Shown: positions 11,801 through 22,470 of the stretch, piece by piece
How the letters are laid out: the number at the start of each line of letters is the position of its first letter
Numbering within the stretch: the stretch's first letter is position 1
NCBI GenBank assembly: GCA_013368445.1
Contig: JAACJO010000009.1
Span: 1,984,001-2,048,000 of the forward strand
Direction: 5' to 3'
Length of the DNA stretch: 64,000 nt
Source of the DNA: Leucocoprinus leucothites
Lineage: Eukaryota > Basidiomycota > Agaricomycetes > Agaricales > Agaricaceae
The notes under the pieces: generated by a model
Told to the model about the DNA's origin: nothing
Databases searched by the model: none
Seen by the model: the letters and a program-made list of their open reading frames with translations, nothing else
Position numbers and translations under genes: made by a program

Positions 11801-14145
11801 AGAATTATATCTTTCTCCGCCATACTCGAGGGAATGCCGAGTTTATCTCGCCGACTGTCATCTTTGATGAAAAGATGTTCCCAAAATGTCCAGATCAAAA
11901 ACCCGCGGTTTACCCCAAGCTGCCTCGCACTGAGATTCCTCCAATCTCGACTATTCCGAATGTTCCAAATGTAGACCATCCACCTACACCTTGAGGAGGA
12001 GAGCCACCTCGTGCGCCCTCACCTCGTGCTCCTCCACGCCCTAAAACACCTTCACCTCCTAGATTGCCAAGCCCACCTCTTTCTTACGCTGATCCTGAAG
12101 ATCGCGATCCAAAAGAAGAGGAAGAAGAAGTTGAGTTACCTCCTTCTCTGAGACCTTTGCAAAGGGAACCTGGTCCACGTAAACGTGCTCGGTCTCCATC
12201 TCCACCCGAGGTACCGCCACCGTGACCTTCGGTCCAAGATGACCTTGATGCACTAGAACAGCTTGACCGCTGGGTCACCAAACATGAAAATCACCATCCT
12301 AAGCGAAATGTTCAACCTCTGAACAGACCAGGAAATGTGTATGGTGATAGGAGCGACCCTCTTGATGTCATCCAACGATACAGGGAACTCAATCCTAACT
12401 TACCACGCAATCATGCTCAATATCAACCTATTCCTGGAGCAATTTCCGATGAGGAAGCTCGGAACAGATTACGAAATTGGAATATCCCTCACCCGGATAG
12501 TAGTATTGACACTAAACCGTCATCTACCGATTTTGCGAAGTTCATGAAGGAAGGGGGGGTAAAATTAGTCGATTTCCTTCTCGCACAACGCGCCAACGGG
12601 CCAGTTCCCGAACAGTTTCGAGATATCGCGAATTTAGATGCTGAAACTCAAACTAAGTGGCAAAAAGCGATGCTTGAGGAATTAGACGCGCTTCACAAGC
12701 ATGGTGTATACGAGCTCGTTGATCTCCCAAAAGGAAGGAGAGCTATTAAAAATAGATGGGTTTATAACATCAAGTCTGATAATCGATATCGCTCTCACCT
12801 TGTTGTGAAAGGGTTCTCCCAGATCGAGGGAATCGACTTTGATGAACTCTTTTCTCCAGTTGTCCGATATGAGACCGCACGCCTACTTCTTGGCATTGCA
12901 GCGCTTGAGGACTTTGACCTTCACTCTGTTGACATCAAAACAGCCTATTTATATGGCGATCTGGATGAAGAGATCTACATGGAGCAGCCAGAAGGATTCC
13001 GACTTCCTGGCCATGAAAAGAAAGTCTGGAGATTACGCAAAGCGATCTACAGTCTAAAACAAGCTGGCTTATCTTGGTGGAAAGCACTCACTTCATCGAT
13101 GCTGAAACTTGGATTCAAGCACTGTAAGTCCAACACTGGCGTTTATCATTTCACACATCCCAAGACCGGCGAGCGAGTCTTTGTGGTTGTTTATGTGGAT
13201 GATGTCTTCTTTATGGGTAAAAAGAATTCCCTGCTCCTCTCCGAGTTGAAGCAAAAATTCATGACCACTTGGGAATGTCGTGACCAAGGTGAACTTTCCG
13301 AGTTCCTAGGCATGAACATATCATGCGATCAAAAAGAGAGAAAACTCTATATAGATCAAGTGAAATACCTCGATAAGGTTCTTGAGAAGTTTGAGATTCC
13401 CAAAGGCGCGAAATTCACACTGCTGCCATCCGGATTCATCTTCGAACCCTATGTCGACAAGGTAGATCCTAAGTTTAGGACTCGTTACCAACAGTTAGTT
13501 GGATCGCTGATGTATCTTATGATCGGATCGAGACCTGACATATCTTTCGTGGTTGTCAAACTCTCCCAGCAATCTGCCGCCCATTCCAATGCGCACTTCC
13601 AGGCTGGACTCCATGTGCTGCAATATTTGCGATCAACGCGCAATTATCGACTCGTCTTTGATGGAGCTTCTAATCAGGCCGTCATTGCTTGTTCCAATAG
13701 TGATTGGGCGCAAGACAGACAGTCTCGATGATCTGTTACAGGTAACTTTGTCACAATAGCGTGTGGACCTGTAAGCTGGCTTAGCCGCAAGCAGAAAACT
13801 GTCGCTTTGTCATCTACTGAAGCTGAGTATATGGCGCTATCTGATTGCAGCCGCCAGCTGATGTGGATTCGACAACTTCTCGAAGAGATAGGTTTTAAAA
13901 TACCTGCTCCAATTCTCTATGGTGATAATATCGGATCTATCTTCTGGAGCGAGAACCCTGTTCAAGAAAAATGCTCGAAGCATATTGATATACGATACCA
14001 CTATATCCGAGATATCGTTGAAGAAGGTTCCATTGAGCTGGAATTTATCGAGGGCTCAAACAACCCTGCCGATATTCTGACGAAAAACCTTGGTTCAATT
14101 CTCTTCAATAAATTTGTTTATTCTCTGGGTATCGAATTTCTCTAG
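8830..14145 (+). pseudogene. Copia gag-pol polyprotein with seven TGA stops
   Basis: One frame holds everything from ATG 8830 to TAG 14143-14145. Gag lies at 8830 to about 9606 and has a UBN2-like region (DSMLHLIVQGDPTTTWDEL). A Gln-rich then Lys/Gly-rich basic tail follows (about 9535-9770) with no CCHC knuckle. The protease motif DSGASAHF is at about 10590. The GAG-pre-integrase HHCC segment (WHQCLGHPS, CPGCMKGK) is at 11020-11150. The integrase DDE residues are in HSDLF, TSDRGGEF and RRAERLNR (11205-11520). Reverse transcriptase carries SVDIKTAYLYGDL and VYVDDVFF (12650-13300). RNase H contains SSTEAEYMAL and NPADILTKNLG (13800-14100). In-frame TGA codons are at 9088, 9610, 9964, 11695, 11992, 12223 and 13729. 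All catalytic motifs listed are intact and no indel breaks the frame. Flanking consensus (for example a basic residue expected before VFGC at 11695) fits Arg at the stop positions. Confidence 0.93.
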
Positions 14146-14210
14146 CGCTTTAATAGTCACTTAAACGAAGCGCTTTCATAGCCGCTCAATTATGCATCTC
14201 CCGCCATTTC

Positions 14211-14223
14211 GAGTGAGGAGGAG
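14211..14223 (+). other. Polypurine tract
   Basis: GAGTGAGGAGGAG abuts the right LTR and is the expected plus-strand primer for reverse transcription. Confidence 0.75.
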
Positions 14224-14597
14224 TGTTGAATCACGTGCGCGTTTACACGCTGCTATGTTCGTGTTCACTCTCAATTATGATATATGCATTCTATTATTAG
14301 ATACCACTATGTTTACGCACCGATGCTTCGTGTGGACTATACATGTTTTACTATACGTTTTACCTGTACCCTTTACCGCCTCGGAGCGATGGTGTAATAC
14401 CCTCTTTATAGTAGAAATTATTCGAACACTTTAGTATAAATACCCTGTATTTCTTTCGATATTTCTCAGTCAATTCTATACTCTCAGTCGCAACTACTAC
14501 CTCGAACATACTCCCATAACAGACTAACTGCCTAGTAAAGTGAGTTCTGACCTCGTCGTCTACCTTCACCGCTACGCTCCCCGTTGCTGCTTCGACA
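14224..14597 (+). repeat. 3' LTR of the copia element
   Basis: 374 bp, same ends as the left LTR. Eight differences, all transitions; six fall in CpG dinucleotides of one copy, for example TCG/TTG and CCG/CCA pairs around 14380-14575. Confidence 0.96.
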
Positions 14598-14602
14598 CTT
14601 CG

Positions 14603-15139
14603 TGTGTTGGACTATTGAAAACATTAGTACCTGACATTGAAGAGCTGGAGATCATCATGTGCTGCGGAATCTGCCGGACGAATACTCAACGAACCTAGTT
14701 CTCCAAGTCTTCTTAGCTAACTCGAGATATAGTCCAAACGAAACGCAGCATTCTATATCTACCGATCAGAACATCCCTCGGACTCAAGGGTCTAATCTGG
14801 TCTGATGCACTGACTCATGATGGAGGAAGCAGCCCTGGTGCCCGGAGTGGGCGAGGACGCTGAGAAAAGGAAGCGGCCCCCTCCCACGATACTGCTTGCT
14901 TCCTCCATACGATATGATGCTAGTGCCTAAGGGCTGATGACAACACTGGCACGAATTGCCTTTTCCTCGGATGAACAGACCATTTGTCAATCATGATTCA
15001 GATCGAGAAGCATTTACCCCGCCTCTGCTTACAGATGTGGCAGGCCTTTAGTCAATGCGATTTAGTCCGACCGCTCGCTCGAAATAACTTATCAAGTGCG
15101 TCTATCTCATTTATAAACTCTCCACCTCTTGTCTTCTCT
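14603..15139. other. Upstream region of dioxygenase 1
   Basis: This is the remaining promoter region between the copia right flank and the dioxygenase 1 start. No coding features are seen. Confidence 0.5.
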
Positions 15140-16545
15140 ATGGCACCCCAGCTTCCCATGATGCGTGCAGTTACTCGTATTCTTCTTGGGCTTCTAGTCG
15201 TGTGTGCCTCCCTCAGCGCCGCGCACAAAACGCCAAAAACACCTGAAGAAATTGAAATCCAGCGTGCGTTACAGGCTGCAGCTTATCATGTAAGTACTCG
15301 TATGTGTGTTAGAGACTAAGCCTAAGATATTACCCTTACAATACCCAGTGTGCACCAGCAGTCGATCAGTACACAGCAGCCCGCAAACGGGCATGGACTC
15401 GTCAAGCCCTTGCAGGCAATGGAGCGCTTCCAGGGCAGCAGGTGTTCTTCAACAACGACGAACTGGAATTCTCTACTTTACCTTCATCCGAAGACCAGAC
15501 CCTCATGGGGTGCACTCCCGTGTCTACCGCTACTATTCAAAACAATACTTGTATTCTTACGCCAGAAGTCACCGAGGGTCCCTATTACCATGAAGCCGGA
15601 CATCCTCTAAGACAGAATATCGCTGAACTTCAGAGTGGACTTTTATTGGTTAGTTAAATCAGATTATGATGACGATCTCTCTGATGTTGTTCTTGAAAAC
15701 TAGATGTTGGACATTGGTGTGATCGACGTGAACACGTGCAAGCCTTTACCAAATGTCCTTGTAGACATCTGGCAAACCAATGCGACTGGCTACTATTCTG
15801 GTCTGTTCTCTAACGTCACAGTCACTCTTTCCGTTCACATATTTTTTCATCTATAGGTCATCCAGGTCCAGGTCCAAATCCAGGTGAACCCGGGCCCCCG
15901 AATGAGCCGGTCTTGTTTCCCCGGACCAAACCTAAAGAAACATTTTTGCGAGGAGCTTGGCCGACTGGTGACAACGGCGTTGTGCAGTTCACGAGTGCGT
16001 TTTACTACCCTATCCACAGACCAGAGATACTGAATATTTGGCACTTATTCATTATTCACTGAAGGTATTTTCCCGGGTTACTACCAAGGTCGCGCAACAC
16101 ACGTCCATGCCAAAGTTCTTCCAGAGTGGAAGCCTTTTGAAAATGGAACCTTCAGTACCGGGCGTGTCGTACACGTCGGACAGTTCTTCTTCGAGGATGA
16201 AATCAACATGCAAATCGACAAGGTGTTCTATTATTCACATTTTTACCTTCTGAATTACCGATATATCCAACCTAGATGTATCCTTATGCCGAAAATCCTA
16301 TCGCGCACACAGTCGGACGAACTCGCAATTGGCAGGACTTTTTAAACATTTTCGAAGATGCGTGGGGACCCGAGGGTAAATATAACCCCATCTTTAAGGT
16401 ACACTTCTTGGGTGGGATCATAAACCAAGGTTTGATTGGGTACATCACGATGGTGTGTCTTGTTTCCCACTTCCTCGCTTGTGTGGTAAGAGAGCTAACC
16501 GAGGTTCAACTGTGGTAGGGTGTTAACGCCAGCGTGAGTTTATAG
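15140..16545 (+). CDS. Secreted intradiol ring-cleavage dioxygenase, copy 1
   Basis: Seven exons close in frame: 15140-15289, 15349-15648, 15704-15800, 15857-15994, 16065-16222, 16276-16452, 16519-16545 (348 residues). A signal peptide (RILLGLLVVCASLSAAH) and a following TPEEIEIQRALQAAAYHCAP mark the extracellular fungal intradiol dioxygenases. These use Fe(III) to cleave catechol-type aromatics between the hydroxyls. Probable iron ligands are the Tyr in DIWQTNATGYYSG, the Tyr in FPGYYQG, and the two His of RATHVHAK. TEGPYYHEAG is the conserved pre-ligand segment. A Pro/Gly-rich loop follows the first Tyr. The C-terminus after IGYITM is GVNASVSL, shorter than and unlike copy 2, so the last exon may be altered. 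A role in lignin-derived or toxic aromatic breakdown outside the cell is inferred from the family. Confidence 0.87.
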
Positions 16546-17284
16546 AGTAAGGACGAGCGGACATCGCTACATGAGCAACTGTGGCAGTATATAGGTATCG
16601 ATGTTTGAATATGGAAGTCTGCGGACTGTGATGATCTTTCTTCTCTCCTGACATTGCTGATCCATGACCATTGTTCAATATGCTCTTCCTATTGCCTTAC
16701 GAGTTAGAACGTCTATCCGTATACTCAACGAGAACTGACGTTACGTGGAGCTGAGGTTATGCCTTTTCATCCCGTAAGGCTGACAACAGGTATATCAGGT
16801 AAGTGGTGTCACCAGAGTACCACCGTAACTGTCATAGTAGAGTGATGAGAATCTTGTAAGTACACGCTACGAAATTGGAATTCCGTGAGACTTCTTATCA
16901 CCTGCCGAAGGTGACCCAGGTTTGAATATAACTTGTGTGTTTGTTCATCACTTCAATGCGGCGAGGTCCGTTAGTTAGGGAGGACCTCTCGGCCTTTTAC
17001 TGTGCACTGACATAGGGTAATAAATCCTCCAGTTCTGACTCTTCGGGATAAAGAATAACCTTGAGCCCTGTTACGATGGTCACTTTCTGGACCCTGGGCC
17101 GAATTATTTCGAGAAGCAGACCCAGAAATCCGAACCAGAAGGACGGGTGAGAAGGAATATCCATGATCCGGCGGATCTACTGACCTGTATGTCAAGTTCA
17201 AGTCGGCCCCTATATAGAGTATATATTTCCTCTCCAAACGCTCCCAAGGTTGTCTACCTCTCCTTCTCTCCGTACTTCTCCGCA
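16546..17284. other. Intergenic between the dioxygenase copies
   Basis: No gene is recognised. It should contain the terminator of copy 1 and the promoter of copy 2. Confidence 0.5.
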
Positions 17285-18910
17285 ATGCGAGTGTTCACCA
17301 GTACCCTGTTCGCGTCACTTGTGCTTGTCGCACCCTTGGCTATCGCACACCAAGAGCCAAAAACTCCAGAGGAGATTGAAGTCCAGCGCGCTCTCCAAGC
17401 CGCGGCATACCACGTGAGCATCGTGCCTTTCACTCATCCCATGTCCAAGCCAGACCCCGGAATCTGATTCACTATGGTTCATGCTTAACAGTGCGCACCA
17501 GCAGTAGAACGTTTCACCGCTGCGCGCAAACGTTCATGGGCACGCAAAGTTCTCGCAGGACGGCCGGAACTTCCAGGTTATCAGGAGCTGTTCGCCGCCG
17601 GAGTTTACGAGGATCAACCAGAGACGTTACCTGCTGAGGAGAGCGGTGATCAGACCATAATGGGCTGCACACCCATATCAACCAGCAAGATCCAGAACAA
17701 TACCTGTATCCTCACTCCTGTGACGACCGAGGGACCCTATTACCATGAAGCTGGACATCTCATTCGCCAAAATATTGCGGAAGAGCAGGATGGATTGCTC
17801 TTGGTGTGTATTCCGAAGCTCTCTGAAGCTCAGCCTACTGAGGATCCGTGTCTTAGTTGCTCGACATCGGCGTTATCGATGTCAATACGTGCAAGCCGTT
17901 ACCAAATGTTCTGGTAGACATCTGGCAAGCAAACGCGACTGGACACTATGCTGGTATGTTTTACCCTCTTCTGACCCACGTATCCTGTAGCCTAAACACA
18001 GACATCGACTAGGTCACCCTTTGCCAAAACCTGAACACGCCAACGCCAAACCTCAGGTTGGCGGCAAACGAAATGGCCTTCTCCCACCCTTCCCTAGAAC
18101 CGTTCAAGAAGAAACTTGGTTACGCGGGGCCTGGCCCACTGATGAGAACGGTGTCGCCCAATTCACAAGTACGTCCCTACTTGTCCTCTGGTCCAGATCC
18201 ACCCGTTGATCCCTTGAGTACAGGTATCTTCCCAGGCTACTACACGGGACGAGCAACACATGTCCATGCCAAAGTCTTCCCCGAATGGACAACCCACGAG
18301 AACGGCACGTTCAGTGGCAAGCGACTCGTCCATGTCGGTCAATTCTTCTTCGACGATGACATCAACCTTGTAGTCGATAAGGTGTGTTTTGAAGCCCTAC
18401 TTTGTTAACCAAAGGCACCAGGCGTCTCGGTGAGCTTCGATGACTTGATCCGGGCCTTCTGGTTTTGGGAGCTTGTTCTCCTTTTCTCTATTTTCGTCTA
18501 TCAAAGGACTATTTTTGTATCAGTTCGATCCCGTTCGATCGCAGTTGAGCTGTGAACGCATTATCGTTTTTCCTTGCCAGTACTTGCCAGGTCGACCGCT
18601 GTGGAACGATACTGACAACCACTTTTGGATAGATGCACCCATACACTGAAAACCCTATCCGGAACACACACGGCCGAACACGTAACTGGCGTGATTCGCT
18701 GAACATCTTTGAGGACTCTCTTGGTCCTGAGGGCAAATACAATCCCGTTTTCAAAACGCATTTGCTCGGCGGAGTGGTGAGGCAAGGCTTGATCGGGTAC
18801 ATCACCATGGTAAGTCTATCTAATCACATCCAAGAAATCTACGAAACTAAGTTTGTGCGATGCAGGGTGTTGACGCGAATGCCGACCACGATAACTTCTG
18901 GAAAGGTTAA
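17285..18910 (+). CDS. Secreted intradiol ring-cleavage dioxygenase, copy 2
   Basis: Seven exons: 17285-17413, 17492-17803, 17857-17953, 18013-18168, 18224-18381, 18633-18809, 18866-18910 (357 residues). Every intron is at the same position and phase as in copy 1, so this is a tandem duplicate. It has a signal peptide (STLFASLVLVAPLAIAH) and iron-ligand candidates in DIWQANATGHYAG, FPGYYTG and RATHVHAK. The C-terminus is the family-typical GVDANADHDNFWKG. The loop after the first ligand differs from copy 1 (Lys/Asn-rich instead of Pro/Gly-rich), suggesting divergence in substrate range or surface. Intron 5 (18382-18632) is 251 nt, about five times longer than its counterpart in copy 1. The enzyme is expected to act outside the cell on hydroxylated aromatics. 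Confidence 0.9.
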
Positions 18911-20582
18911 ATGGTTTGATTTAATGAAGCATCCGAGACCAGGACTCGACCAGGACAGTTGATGTGGATAATTTGTATTTTGGGTGAAGTAGTGTACGAA
19001 TATCATTGTTTCTTTCCTCTGTAATTGACACGATCTTGACGTGATCAAGATCCCTGTTCTACTAGACTGTGAATTGCATATCATTGATTGTACTGTGTAT
19101 AGACATTTTGTAGGCCAGGAGGAGCTCCACTGCCTTGCAGCGGCTCTAGCTCAAATTTTAGGGGGGGAGGGGGATTTATAACTTATGAACATGTTCCGGA
19201 TCGACCGTTGAGGGAAGATGAACTGTAGTTGAATGCACTGGTTTTCAGACCACCATGGAAGCAAAGGTAATTCGTATGTGGCTAACTCAGACATATGTCA
19301 AATGCATACATGTTTTGTGAGGAATTCATACGCATCCTCCAGGTGTGGTAGGTTCCATGTTGTAAATCTCTTCGCGAAAGGCAAAGAATGCTTTGCGCTT
19401 CTCTGGGTCGTCCTTGGATGATAAAAGTATCTTGCGTTCTATCCAGGCCGCGTATTCAACGTTGTAGTGGTCCGCATTCAGGCCCGAGATGACGAACTTG
19501 ACTCGTGTGGTTCCCTGCTAACAAGAGGTAGTGACCTAATTTCGTAGCCGGATCTTCCATAGTAAAGGTAGGAAGGGTAGGCGCTTGGGCATTGGCCAGT
19601 GAGATTAGATGCTTAATAGGACCTACCTCCGCTGTCACTGATGGTGTGTGACAATTTCCTTATCTTTCCTGTATTGGAAATGCAAAGATATGGTTGGTCG
19701 ACATCAACCTATGGTTTCACAACCGGACAGGGATTGATAATACCAGCGCTGGGTCGTATATCAGTATGTTTGTAGTTTACAGACAGTACCCCTGCTTTCA
19801 GGTTGTGCGATGGGATCGGGGCGGCAATATATTGGCGAATGTGGATATAGATAGAACCACAGAATGTTAAGTTGTCAGGACAAAGGGTTATTTGTTGTTG
19901 AATATTGAAAACAAAGAAACAGACAGCCAATGGAGAATCATTTATGGGAAAGCAGGGAACCAGCAGAGAGTAGTTGAAAGGCTAGAGGTCGTGTATATAT
20001 AAGGCCTTCAAGATCTACCTCATTGTTCCCTGTGATCAGTTCCTTGAGAGTCGACATTGTAGCATTGGATAAATCCCTGGCAATATATTTCAGAGGGTGG
20101 CCTGTCATAGGTCGGACCTGCTGGTGGGCGTCCACAGTAAAAATACTTTCTTCTGATATACATAGCGTGCGGATAATAAAGACACCGCCCAACACTTTTA
20201 ATGTAGAAGCATGTCAGTGAAGGAGGGCAGCGAGAAGATAAAAGGAGTGTAGTGGAGAGGTTTGTCCTCGAGGCTTGGCACTGAATCAATTAGATTGAAG
20301 GCCGCTCGTCACCGGAAATGTTCCCACGATAAACGTTCCTCCAAAATGAGCACCTCTTTCCATTCCCCACACTCCATACTTCTTTCTGCAAACACAAGCC
20401 AATTCTAGTTCCTAACATGTGGCTATCCCTGCAACTCAGTACTGTTGTTAGCAAAACTGGAAGATGGTTCCTCCCCATTTCCCACCTAACCTCCTGTCTC
20501 TCTTACTGAGTTCCATCGCACTTCAGGAATCAGTACCCATTACCCAGCATTGTTCACGCTCCTGCCACGCTGAACATTAGCC
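18911..20582. other. Intergenic, 1.7 kb without recognisable genes
   Basis: Open frames are all under 90 codons and show no motifs. The first 250 bases are the likely 3' UTR of dioxygenase 2. Confidence 0.45.
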
Positions 20583-21843
20583 ATGCCATTCGATCCAGAT
20601 GTTGAAGTGTTTCCACTAGAGCTCTTCGCGCTCATAGTCGACGCCACAAGGGATGACCGGTCCACACTCTTGAACTTGTCCCTTGTTTCGAAATCCTTCC
20701 TCAAGATATCCCAGCGCTCCTTATATCGACGGGTCAGTCTTGGCGGCATAAAAGTAGCGTCAGTGGGAGGGGAGAAAGGTCGTTGGAGTATGTTCGATAT
20801 CAGCAACGATACCAGGTTCTTCAGAACCTTGACCAAAACACCGCACCTCGCACACCAAGTCCGCGATTTCTCGTTCAGGCCAGATACGGGCCATATGAGC
20901 GAGTACTTATGGGACAACTTTCACCAAGCCCTTCACCTCATGGTTAACCTTAAATATCTCCAGTTAACCTTGATGGGCAGCGACAGGACATTTTATCGAA
21001 TCCTTGAAGACCTCTGCAGCCATCCCTTCCAACTCGAGGTCTTCAGCTGGAAAGATTATCGAAGGAGGATGACCAACCAAGATATGGTCGCATTCCTCTC
21101 CTTCCTTGCCTCTCAACCTCGGCTCCGTGCGCTCGATGTTCTATCGAGCACAGCCGCCCTTCTTCTCCCACCAGAGAGTTGCCCGAACTTGGCCACGTTC
21201 GTGGGTGATTACCGTTTGGCGGGACCTGTCCTCCGAGGTAGCTCGGTCACCAATTTTGTTTGGATGGGAGGCCATCTTGAGCCCTCACCGCTTCTTGAGC
21301 CGGAGTGGGCTGCGTGCTTCTCTAACCTGCGCCTCCTTGTCTTTTTCGATCAGTTCCCGGTCGATGTGGATCTAGTAGACCTTGTGAGCCACCTGCAGTC
21401 ATTGGAGGCTCTTCAGATCTCTTTTGAGAGTGGGACGGTTCCAAGTGACCATGTTCTCTATGTGAGTATCCTGGTTTATTACCGAGTGATTACCACCTCA
21501 CGACCTTCCTCAGAAGGCGACAGAATTACTTCAACATATTCCTAAGGTTCAGCACCTGCGGGTACTAACTTGGACTGGTGCACACCCTAGTCATTGGGGC
21601 GTCTCAAACGTGGGATGGCTCGAAGGTTTCAAAGCGGCTGCAAATAATTTCTTTGACAACCCAACCATTCAACACGTATACCTCTCATGCCAGTCTGGCG
21701 ACGGAGAGCGGTACTTCCGTTGGAGTAGAGAAGCCTCAAGGGGATGTGCTATAGAAGTGGATGCTGATGATTTGGTCGGATTTTATCATGGGTTGGATTT
21801 TGATGGTAGTTTGATAGATCGAAGATTTGTTTACGGACAGTGA
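20583..21843 (+). CDS. F-box protein A
   Basis: Two exons, 20583-21461 and 21514-21843 (402 residues), split by a 52-nt intron. The F-box is at residues 9-50: PLELFALIVD...LLNLSLVSKSF, then the LYRRV end. F-box proteins recruit targets to SCF (Skp1-Cul1) ubiquitin ligases. The remainder, with leucine-spaced segments (MVNLKYLQLTL, QSLEALQIS, KVQHLRVLTW), looks like the degenerate LRR-like solenoid common in Agaricomycete F-box families. The target is unknown. It shares layout with F-box protein B at 62506 (exon 1 is 879 bp in both). Confidence 0.82.
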
Positions 21844-22470
21844 ACCACTAACTTCAGATGAACCCCTGATTCTATCACCCTCATGTACTTATATGTCAGT
21901 CCGTTACTGTTGCCATCTGGTCAAGTATACGTTTGTAGTACGTGGATTGTATGAGCTGGTCCAATACATACCTCCTGGAACTTTATATATAGTGCATATT
22001 TATTTTACTGTGCCTCGAAGGGATTTCTTCATTGTTCTGTGAACTAAAACTATGCATCCTCCATTCGACCGAGATGAATTGTCTATAGACTATCAGCGCT
22101 TTTCCCCGCAAAGCAGTGCTAATGTTTGGCTGTATGGTCCGGCCCAATCAGCTCCGCCCAATCCTCCACGTTTGAATTTGAGATAGTACGGCATAGCCGC
22201 ACGACACACCTTGACTCACAACCACCATGATCGCCGTATAGAAAGTTATCCTCAACACACCTCGCTCATCCACACGTCCGTGGCTTTCTAAACGATGATC
22301 CCTCGAATATCTGCTTGAATCGAACCCACCCACAACTTTCAGCCTTTACTGCTTGACCATCAGCTCCAAACGTAATTTAAAAAACCTAGGAACACCTCAA
22401 GCAGCTGCATTTCATTCGAGCCTAGTTTCACTTTATTCAAGAAAACATCACCACCTCCACTCGCTAGTAC
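21844..22470. other. Intergenic
   Basis: 3' region of F-box A and 5' region of the next gene. No feature is recognised. Confidence 0.5.

Larger units (their letters stand above)
8192..14602 (+). mobile_element. Complete Ty1/copia LTR retrotransposon, inactivated
   Basis: The element runs 8197-14597 between a perfect 5-bp duplication CTTCG (8192-8196 and 14598-14602). It has two 374-bp LTRs starting TGTTG and ending TCGACA, a primer-binding site after the left LTR, one gag-pol reading frame from 8830 to 14145, and a polypurine tract before the right LTR. Domain order is gag, protease, integrase, reverse transcriptase, RNase H, which defines Ty1/copia (Pseudoviridae-like) rather than Ty3/gypsy. 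The whole pol frame is kept without any frameshift but is interrupted by seven TGA codons, so this copy cannot make its polyprotein by normal translation. LTRs differ at 8 of 374 positions, implying a fairly recent insertion. It lies 0.54 kb upstream of an intradiol dioxygenase start codon. Confidence 0.96.

Noticed and set aside
9088..13731. TGA readthrough, selenocysteine or a reassigned UGA code in the copia element
   Set aside because: Neighbouring nuclear genes use TGA as an ordinary stop, no SECIS-like structure is apparent, and deamination of CGA explains all seven.
8333..14569. Matching 69-codon minus-strand frames in both LTRs (8333-8542 and 14360-14569)
   Set aside because: They are identical only because the LTRs are repeats; they start and stop at chance positions and have no motif.
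15140..18910. The two dioxygenases as one fused gene
   Set aside because: Each has its own signal peptide, start, full domain and stop with 0.74 kb between them.
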